From positions 1-64,000 of the forward strand of contig NZ_BMXS01000008.1 in assembly GCF_014651875.1 (NCBI RefSeq): DNA of 64,000 nucleotides. The letters run 5' to 3'. The stretch comes from Litchfieldella qijiaojingensis. Lineage in GTDB: Bacteria > Pseudomonadota > Gammaproteobacteria > Pseudomonadales > Halomonadaceae. Every line of letters begins with the position of its first letter. The stretch's first letter is position 1. Below are positions 58,313 to 64,000 of the stretch, one piece after another. The position numbers and the translations under genes are program-made. The notes under the pieces were generated by a model, which saw only the letters and a program-made list of their open reading frames with translations, ran no database searches and was not told where the DNA came from.

Positions 58313-59341
58313 TCAAGCCGGCTCGAAGCCGGTATCGAACCGTGACTGGAATGACTCCACGGCATTCTCGGCTTCCTCGATAGCCTCGAAGCGCGCCACA
58401 TGAAACAGGGCTTCACCTTCATTGGCGAGCGGCAGGTTACTCATGCCGATGACGATGCCATCGGCGTTGGCCTTTACCTCTCCTTCGGCATTGCCGAAGG
58501 GGTCGGCCACCACGCCCAGCACCTCTCCCTTGGCCACTCTTGCCCCCAAGCGAACCTTGGGACGCAGAATGCCGTCGATGGGGGCTCTCGCCCAGCTTGA
58601 GCCTTCAGCAACTTCAGCTGGCCGTGGAGTACGTCGGCGACGCTTACTGGCTAGCATACCGATTGCGCGCATCACCCGCAGCACTCCCCGTACACCCGGT
58701 GCGATCGCCCACTCGTCGAAACGCAGCGCCTCGCCAGCCTCATAGGTTAGTACTGGCACGCCACGACCTTGGGCATAGTGGCGGATACTGCCTTCGCGCA
58801 ACTCCGCATTGAGGATCACCGGCACTCCGAATGCCATGGCCATAGCGTCGGTTTCACTGTCGGGAATCAGCTGAGCTCGAATCTGCGGCAAGTTGGTGCG
58901 ATGAATCGCCCCGGTATGCAGATCGATGATATGGGTGGCCTGGTCGACAATCTGTTCGCGAAACAGCGCCGCCACCCGCGAACCTAGCGAGCCCGATTCG
59001 CTGCCCGGAAAGCAGCGGTTGAGATCACGCCGGTCAGGAAGATAGCGAGTGTGCTGCACGAAGCCGAAGACATTGACGATAGGCACGGCAATCAGTGTTC
59101 CACGCAAGGGCTGGATCGCCTTGGAACGCAGGAGACGGCGCACGATCTCCACACCGTTGATCTCGTCGCCATGGATGGCTCCGCAAACCAGCATCACGGG
59201 GCCACTCTGGCGCCCATGCACCACTTCCACCGGAATATGCAGTGGTGCATGGGTGTAGAGCTTGGCGACAGGCACGTCAATCTGAGCGCGCGAGCCCGGG
59301 GCCACACGGGTACCAGCAAGTTCGAAAGGAGCACGAGCCAT
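58313..59341 (-). CDS. Succinylglutamate desuccinylase/aspartoacylase family deacylase
   Basis: This is a 342-aa zinc deacylase. The metal site His-x-x-Glu is in CGAIHGDEINGVEIVRRLL (near residue 52), and the third ligand in THIIDLHTGAIHRTNLPQIR. The substrate-carboxylate block is DLNRCFPGSE. A C-terminal beta-domain with PIDGILRPKVRLGARV is also present. Members remove acyl groups from N-acyl amino acids; family relatives include DoeB of ectoine breakdown, but no doeA is nearby. I chose 59341 by family length. It may form a unit with the aminotransferase downstream. Confidence 0.86.
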   Translation of the reverse strand: MARAPFELAGTRVAPGSRAQIDVPVAKLYTHAPLHIPVEVVHGRQSGPVMLVCGAIHGDEINGVEIVRRLLRSKAIQPLRGTLIAVPIVNVFGFVQHTRYLPDRRDLNRCFPGSESGSLGSRVAALFREQIVDQATHIIDLHTGAIHRTNLPQIRAQLIPDSETDAMAMAFGVPVILNAELREGSIRHYAQGRGVPVLTYEAGEALRFDEWAIAPGVRGVLRVMRAIGMLASKRRRRTPRPAEVAEGSSWARAPIDGILRPKVRLGARVAKGEVLGVVADPFGNAEGEVKANADGIVIGMSNLPLANEGEALFHVARFEAIEEAENAVESFQSRFDTGFEPA

Positions 59342-59450
59342 GGAGCGGTATCCTGACAGGAACACTGTTTCCTTTATACCTTTCCATCAGCGCGATGACG
59401 AGCCTTGCTCCGATGATGGCCCCTTCTCTCATAGGCAACAGCTTAATTAT

Positions 59451-59470
59451 ACAACCACGAATGTAAGTAT
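59451..59470. promoter_or_regulatory. TtgR/AcrR-type operator upstream of the TetR-family gene
   Basis: ACAACCACGAATGTAAGTAT differs at few positions from the TtgR operator core of Pseudomonas putida (AACAACCATGAATGTAAGTA), as I recall it. It lies 62-81 bases before the TetR-family start and 110 bases from the divergent desuccinylase start. An autoregulatory operator is the simplest reading. Confidence 0.6.
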
Positions 59471-59531
59471 CTGGGGTTATACGATAGAATGGGCGGCAAC
59501 GAACGAATGGCGACTCGAGGTCCTTGTCCCT

Positions 59532-60143
59532 ATGGCCAGAAAAACCAAGGCGGAAGCCGCTGCGACCCGCGAAGCACTGCTGGATGCCGCCGAAGAAGTC
59601 TTTTACGAAAAAGGCGTGGCACGTACCTCCTTGGAAGAGATCGCCCGCCATGCCGGCATGACGCGTGGAGCGGTATACTGGCACTTCAAGAATAAGGCCG
59701 ATCTTTTCATGGCCTTGCTGGATCGGGTCCGCATGCCCTTCGAGGAATTGGTCGAGGAGATCAACGACCCGGCCCTTACCGAATCCCCCTTGGAAGCCAT
59801 CCGACTGACGTGTCACAAGGCGCTGGCCAGGCTGGAGCAACCCCACTACCGGCGCATTCACTCCATTGTATTGCATCGCTGTGAGTTCTTCAGCGATATC
59901 AACCCTCTGGAAATGCAAGACCAGCTCGCACGCGAGTGCGACGAAGAATTGCGCGAGCACTTTCGGCTGGCCCACGAACACGGCCTGCTCAAGCCAGGCT
60001 TGACTCCCGAGATCGCCGCCCGGTTGTTGCATTCGACCCTGGGCGGCCTGATACATGACTGGCACCGTAACACCGACAGCTTCTCCATCAGTGAGGACGG
60101 CCGCGAACTGGTCGACGCCCTGTTCGACTTGATGCGACGCTGA
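59532..60143 (+). CDS. TetR-family repressor of the AcrR/TtgR type
   Basis: This is a 203-aa repressor. The DNA-binding domain (about 8-60) reads ALLDAAEEVFYEKGVARTSL then EEIARHAGMTRGAVYWHFKN, closely resembling AcrR, TtgR and MexR-type TetR regulators of RND pumps. The ligand-binding C-terminal domain covers about 75-203. I chose 59532 (MARKTKAEAAATREALL) as in the family; the frame is open upstream but unrelated. A TtgR-like operator lies 62-81 bases upstream. The RND pump gene lies 2 kb to the right, separated by two unrelated genes. Confidence 0.9.
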   Translation: MARKTKAEAAATREALLDAAEEVFYEKGVARTSLEEIARHAGMTRGAVYWHFKNKADLFMALLDRVRMPFEELVEEINDPALTESPLEAIRLTCHKALARLEQPHYRRIHSIVLHRCEFFSDINPLEMQDQLARECDEELREHFRLAHEHGLLKPGLTPEIAARLLHSTLGGLIHDWHRNTDSFSISEDGRELVDALFDLMRR

Positions 60144-60232
60144 TCGCGCCCAAGTCACTAACGCAATCATTCTTGCTGCAACGCAACAAAAACCCGCTAC
60201 ACTCATGGCGTGTGCAGCAGGAGAACGATCTT

Positions 60233-61153
60233 ATGGACAACCTGGAACTCGTTCGCGTGCGCGAACTGGAAGTAGCGGTGCGCATCTGGCACCCCAATGC
60301 TCCTCGAACCCTGCTTGCCTGGCATGGCCTGGCACGTCACGGCGGGGATTTCGCCGCCCTGGCGCGGGAACTGGGACCAAGCTGGCGGATCCTGGCACCC
60401 GACACTCCTGGTCGCGGACTGTCGAGTTGGTCGCTGTTTCCCGCCCACGACTATCTCTACAGCCATTACATGACGGTGGCGGCAGCACTGCTCGACCACT
60501 TCGACCTGGAGCGAGTCCCCTGGTTGGGAACCTCGATGGGCGGTCTGTTGGGTATACTACTGGCTGCCCACGATGAGCATCATGCTCGCATCGAACGGCT
60601 GATCATCAATGACGTGGGGCCAGAGCTTGAACAGGAAGGGCTGATCAGCCTGAGTAGCTATTTCACGATGCCCCACCGCTTTTCGACCTTCAGTGACCTG
60701 TTACAGGAACTGAAACGCCACTACACGGGGTTCGGCATCGATAGCGACGAGGCCTGGCGGGAACTGGCACTGAACAGCGCACGCCGCCTGCCCGACGGTA
60801 ACTGGACCTTCCACTATGACCCACGCATCGTCGAGCAATTCGTTCACGACACACCTCGCGATACCTGGGCCGACTGGCGGGCCATCCGCTGTCCATTGAT
60901 GGTCATTCGTGGCGCGGACTCTCCGCTACTTAGCCAGGCGGTGGTCCAGCGCATGCACGAAGAGCAACCAAGCCTGGTCAGTTTCGAAGTACCGGGATGC
61001 GGCCACGCCCCGATGCTTGACCGCGCGACCCAAGTCGAGCCAATACGCGCCTTCCTGAGCAAGCCCCACGCCGCATTCCGGCCAGTTACACGCGAGGAAG
61101 CTCCCTTCTGGATACGCGGTTGGCATTGGCTGAGACGCCTGCTGACTCCCTGA
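60233..61153 (+). CDS. Alpha/beta-fold hydrolase
   Basis: This is a 306-aa hydrolase. The oxyanion region is TLLAWHGLARHGGDFAALAR (near 28), the nucleophile Ser is in WLGTSMGGLLGILLA (near residue 104), the acid is in PLMVIRGADSPLL (Asp near 228), and the catalytic His is in FEVPGCGHAPML (near 257). Domain coverage is about 20-285. It resembles esterases/2-hydroxymuconate hydrolase-type enzymes; substrate unknown. I chose 60233, with GGAGA 9 bases upstream. It is followed convergently by the OB-fold membrane protein gene. Confidence 0.88.
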   Translation: MDNLELVRVRELEVAVRIWHPNAPRTLLAWHGLARHGGDFAALARELGPSWRILAPDTPGRGLSSWSLFPAHDYLYSHYMTVAAALLDHFDLERVPWLGTSMGGLLGILLAAHDEHHARIERLIINDVGPELEQEGLISLSSYFTMPHRFSTFSDLLQELKRHYTGFGIDSDEAWRELALNSARRLPDGNWTFHYDPRIVEQFVHDTPRDTWADWRAIRCPLMVIRGADSPLLSQAVVQRMHEEQPSLVSFEVPGCGHAPMLDRATQVEPIRAFLSKPHAAFRPVTREEAPFWIRGWHWLRRLLTP

Positions 61154-61160
61154 GACTCTT

Positions 61161-61835
61161 TCAATGCATGGCATGCTTGCCATGACGCTGCAGCGTACGC
61201 AGCCTGCGGAGTCGGGTTCGGGCATCCAGATACTTGGATCGGGGCACAGCGCGGTAAGCTTGTTCATCAGCCAGGTATTTGACCAGTACCCAGCGCTCAC
61301 CGGGGCTGGGAATGGCACCACGCTTGGCATGCAGGACGACCTCGACGGCCGGATCCTCTTCCAGGGTAGCGCGATACAGGTCGCCCTCCTGCCCCTCTGC
61401 CTTGACAATCACCGATTCTCCCAGCAGCGAGCACTGGCAGGCAGAGCGAAAGCGATGCAAGCGCGGCTGCAACTTTCGGCACAGGGCTACACTGAGCGGA
61501 GCGGCCAAGGCCAGGGCCCCCCACAACACCACCAACCCCAATGGCAGCCGTAGCATCCCCAATGGCAGGAAGCGCAGCACCAGCAGCTCGATGGCCATGG
61601 CGGCCAAGGTACCGAAACCCAATAGCAGGGTCAGTGCCACCGATACCGGTACACCCGCAAAGCCCAACGATACCAAGGCACTGGCCAGGTGGTCTTCACG
61701 CAAGCTGTCATGCTCGAGAAACTCGATCGGTGCCAGGCCAATGGCCACTAGCAACCAATAGATGGCCATCAAGCTCAACAAGGCCACGAGAATGACGGCG
61801 GGAAAGCTCAAAGCGGTTTGGATCAGCAATTCCAT
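61161..61835 (-). CDS. OB-fold membrane protein (YqiJ/NfeD-like)
   Basis: This is a 224-aa protein. It has three to four membrane helices (about 5-30, 58-85, 95-118) followed by a soluble beta domain (about 130-200) with GESVIVKAEGQEGDLYRATL and GERWVLVKYL, in line with the YqiJ/NfeD-type OB fold. The C-terminus is very basic (RTRLRRLRTLQRHGKHAMH). YqiJ proteins usually work with a flotillin (YqiK), but no such gene is adjacent here. Family assignment is by overall layout and is moderately certain. Confidence 0.65.
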   Translation of the reverse strand: MELLIQTALSFPAVILVALLSLMAIYWLLVAIGLAPIEFLEHDSLREDHLASALVSLGFAGVPVSVALTLLLGFGTLAAMAIELLVLRFLPLGMLRLPLGLVVLWGALALAAPLSVALCRKLQPRLHRFRSACQCSLLGESVIVKAEGQEGDLYRATLEEDPAVEVVLHAKRGAIPSPGERWVLVKYLADEQAYRAVPRSKYLDARTRLRRLRTLQRHGKHAMH

Positions 61836-61978
61836 AGCTGGCCCTCCTCACTGTTCACCAAACGTCGGGCCGACATACTGCGCGGCATGTCAAGCGTTGA
61901 CGGCAGCCGGCGACAAGCCTCTTGCACCTTTCCAGTGTAGTAGGTCCTGCTCATGCACCACCAGCAAGTTCCTGACAC

Positions 61979-62010
61979 AAAAAGGCCGCCCCCTATACCG
62001 GAAGCGGCCC
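61979..62010 (-). terminator. Probable terminator of the RND pump operon
   Basis: Read on minus, GGCCGC and GCGGCC form a 6-bp stem (62008-62003 with 61988-61983) followed by TTTT. It lies 22 bases after the pump stop codon, so no outer-membrane channel gene follows in this operon. Confidence 0.55.
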
Positions 62011-62032
62011 TGTAGGCGCGACTATCCACGCG

Positions 62033-64000
62033 TCAGGTGGAAGGTTCGGTCACCTTGCCGCGCTTGTCAGCCAACCATTGCTGGACGCGCGCGATCATCA
62101 CGTAGAAGGACGGCACGAAGAAACTGGACAGGATAGCCACCGACACCATGCCCATGGCCACTGTGGTGCCGATATGGTGACTACTGGTGTCACTGGCACC
62201 GGTCGCCAGAGCCAGCGGCAAGGTTCCGAAGATGAACGCCAGCGAGGTCATGACGATCGGCCGGAAACGCAGTTCCGAGGCAATCACCGCGGCGTCGCGA
62301 ATCGACTTGCCCATCTCGCGACGCTGCAACTCGGCGAACTCGACGATCAGAATGGCATTCTTGGCCGCCAGGCCCACCACCACCAGCATGCCGATCTCCA
62401 CATAGACACTGGTCTCCAGCCCTCGCAACACGATGCCGCCGATGGCTCCCAGGAAGGCGAAGGGTACCGCGGTGATCACCGCCAGCGGCAATGCCCAACT
62501 CTCGTATTGCGCGGCCAAAATCAGGAAGATCATGACGATGCCGAAAACGATGGCAATAGTGGCCGCATTACCCGCACTCACCTCTTGATAGGAGGTCCCG
62601 GTCCAGCCCATGCCCCAGCCGGAGCCCAGGGTCTCATTGACGACTTCCTGCATGGCGGCGATCGCCTGGCCCGAGCTGTAGCCGGGCGCCGCCTGGCCCT
62701 GGAACTGAGCAGCGGGATAGACGTTGAAGCGCGTCATGACCGCAGGAACCGCCTGACGCTCCAGGGTGACGAATTCCGATAGTGGAATACGTTCGCCCTG
62801 ACCACCGCGGACGAAGATTCCATTCAGGTCTTCCGGTGTCTGGCGAAACTCCGACTCGTTCTGCAGAAAGACCTGGAAGTTGCGGTTACGATAGGTGAAG
62901 TAATTGACGAAACCCTGCCCCAGGGTATTCGACAGCGTCGTGTTCAGATCATCGAGCGACACACCGTAACTAAGCGCTTTCTCCTGATCGATGCTGGCAC
63001 GATACGACGGCACGTTGGCACTAAAGGTGGTGAAGACCTGACTCAGTTCGGGACGCTGGTTGGCCGCCTGCATGACCTGAAAGGCGGACTGCTGGAGTTC
63101 CTGAGGGCTCGCCCCGGTATAGGATTGCAAATAACCGGTAAAACCGCCGGTCGTCGACAGCCCGATGATCGGCGGCATATTGAAGGCCATCGCCGATCCG
63201 CCCTCGATCATGGCGCCGGCCTGCATGACCTTACCGATCAATTCCTCGACCGTGAGTTCGCGCTCCTCCCACGGAACCATGCTGATGAATATCACACCAC
63301 GCGCGGTATTGACCGAGCTGGTCAGCATGTCGTAGCCAGCTACGGCGGTGGAATAGGCCACGCCCGGGGTCTGCTCGATCTCGTGACTGAGCTTTTCCAT
63401 GTAGGCTTCGGTGCGTGCCAGTGAAGCCGCATCCGGTAATGAGATGCTGGCAATCACGATCCCTTGATCGGTTTCGGGCACCAGGGTCGAAGGCGTATTC
63501 TGATACATCCAGTAGGAAGCACCAAGGGTGGCTACTGTCAGGATCAGAGTCAGCCCCCAATATCTGACCATCACACGCACGACCCAGAGATAGAGACTAG
63601 TCACCCCAGCGAAGCCACGATCGAACAGCCGCAAAGGCGTCTGCACAGCACGCAGCAACTTCGAGTCGTAGACCTGTTTCTTGTGCTTGACGAAAAGCGC
63701 ACACATCGCCGGCGTGAAAGTCAGAGCTACCACTGCCGAAATCGCCACCGATACCGCGATGGTCAGGGCGAACTGCTGGTAGACCTGTCCGGTGAAACCG
63801 CCCAGGAAGGCCACGGGCACGAACACCGCCGCCATAATGAAGGAGGTGGCAATGACTGGTCCACCGACCTCCTTCATGGCCTGCATCGCGGCCTTGGGTA
63901 TCGAAATCTCATCGTCTTCCTCGAGAAGACGCTCGACGTTCTCGACCACCAGGATCGCATCATCCACCACGATACCGATGGCCAGTATCATGGCAAACAG
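62033..64000 (-). CDS. RND efflux pump inner-membrane transporter (AcrB/MexB type), C-terminal part
   Basis: About 655 residues are present; the gene continues past the right edge. The visible part begins in membrane helix 4 with the proton-relay pair in AIGIVVDDAILVVENVERLL (equivalent to Asp407/408 of AcrB). It then continues through the second periplasmic porter/docking loop (for example PPIIGLSTTGGFTGYLQ) to the last helices (AQYESWALPLAVITAVPFA). It ends WLADKRGKVTEPST, about where AcrB ends. Such pumps export drugs, solvents and bile-type compounds using proton force with an adaptor and TolC-like channel. The adaptor gene should lie beyond the window. The TtgR/AcrR-like regulator at 59532 is a candidate controller. 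Confidence 0.93.
   Translation of the reverse strand: MFAMILAIGIVVDDAILVVENVERLLEEDDEISIPKAAMQAMKEVGGPVIATSFIMAAVFVPVAFLGGFTGQVYQQFALTIAVSVAISAVVALTFTPAMCALFVKHKKQVYDSKLLRAVQTPLRLFDRGFAGVTSLYLWVVRVMVRYWGLTLILTVATLGASYWMYQNTPSTLVPETDQGIVIASISLPDAASLARTEAYMEKLSHEIEQTPGVAYSTAVAGYDMLTSSVNTARGVIFISMVPWEERELTVEELIGKVMQAGAMIEGGSAMAFNMPPIIGLSTTGGFTGYLQSYTGASPQELQQSAFQVMQAANQRPELSQVFTTFSANVPSYRASIDQEKALSYGVSLDDLNTTLSNTLGQGFVNYFTYRNRNFQVFLQNESEFRQTPEDLNGIFVRGGQGERIPLSEFVTLERQAVPAVMTRFNVYPAAQFQGQAAPGYSSGQAIAAMQEVVNETLGSGWGMGWTGTSYQEVSAGNAATIAIVFGIVMIFLILAAQYESWALPLAVITAVPFAFLGAIGGIVLRGLETSVYVEIGMLVVVGLAAKNAILIVEFAELQRREMGKSIRDAAVIASELRFRPIVMTSLAFIFGTLPLALATGASDTSSHHIGTTVAMGMVSVAILSSFFVPSFYVMIARVQQWLADKRGKVTEPST

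Noticed and set aside
59340-59531. 64-residue N-terminal extension of the TetR-type regulator
   Set aside because: The extra residues cover the operator and promoter region and do not resemble the family; the MARKTK start fits AcrR/TtgR.

Overview
The window looks like a GC-rich, halotolerant gammaproteobacterial chromosome, most likely Halomonas or a close relative (Halomonadaceae). I infer this from gene content and protein character: the TCA block sdhCDAB-sucAB-lpd-sucCD diverging from gltA, Pseudomonas-like glucose (Gts) and N-acetylglucosamine (Nag) clusters, the siaABCD signalling operon, and tRNA-Ala/tRNA-Glu beside gltX. No rRNA, CRISPR, insertion sequence or prophage was seen.

Layout. 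1-2.3 kb: two-partner secretion pair (tpsB, then the start of the exoprotein gene, cut by the window edge), separated by a 142-bp inverted-repeat element. 2.3-9 kb: small stress and membrane proteins, DUF924, a GlxA-type regulator with an MFS exporter, the ycjX-ycjF pair, and a universal stress protein behind an ANR/FNR-like promoter. 9-17 kb, all on minus: a glucose-type ABC transporter (gtsABCD), an AGE-family sugar isomerase and an OmpR-type two-component system resembling GltR/GtrS. 17-19.9 kb: PHA synthase and a HAD phosphatase. 19.9-27.3 kb: GlcNAc uptake and catabolism (nagR, nagA, a SIS-domain isomerase/deaminase, an EIIA-HPr-EI fusion, nagE) with a second 145-bp inverted-repeat element. 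27.4-32.3 kb: an NAD(P)-binding protein, RNase II, and a glycosyltransferase plus flippase-like membrane protein preceded by a PHO-box-like sequence. 32.4-36.3 kb: siaABCD (phosphatase, kinase, phosphoswitch protein, diguanylate cyclase). 37-50.6 kb: TCA-cycle genes. 51.2-53 kb: two tRNAs and gltX. 53-64 kb: LysR, XRE and TetR regulators, a lipoprotein, dusA, an aminotransferase plus aspartoacylase-like pair, an alpha/beta hydrolase, an OB-fold membrane protein and the C-terminal two thirds of an RND efflux pump.

How it works together: the left half supplies sugar uptake (glucose by ABC, GlcNAc by a self-contained PTS with its own EI/HPr), carbon storage (PhaC) and surface adhesion (TPS). The middle holds a c-di-GMP switch that could coordinate attachment. 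The right half holds the oxidative TCA core. The least ordinary items are: two terminal-inverted-repeat elements that share an internal landmark order but not their ends; a possible phosphate-starvation glycolipid pair; a candidate structured small RNA near 54.2 kb; a TtgR-type operator in front of an AcrR-like regulator; and an AT-rich DnaA-box-containing gap downstream of gltA. No clearly new multi-gene system was found.
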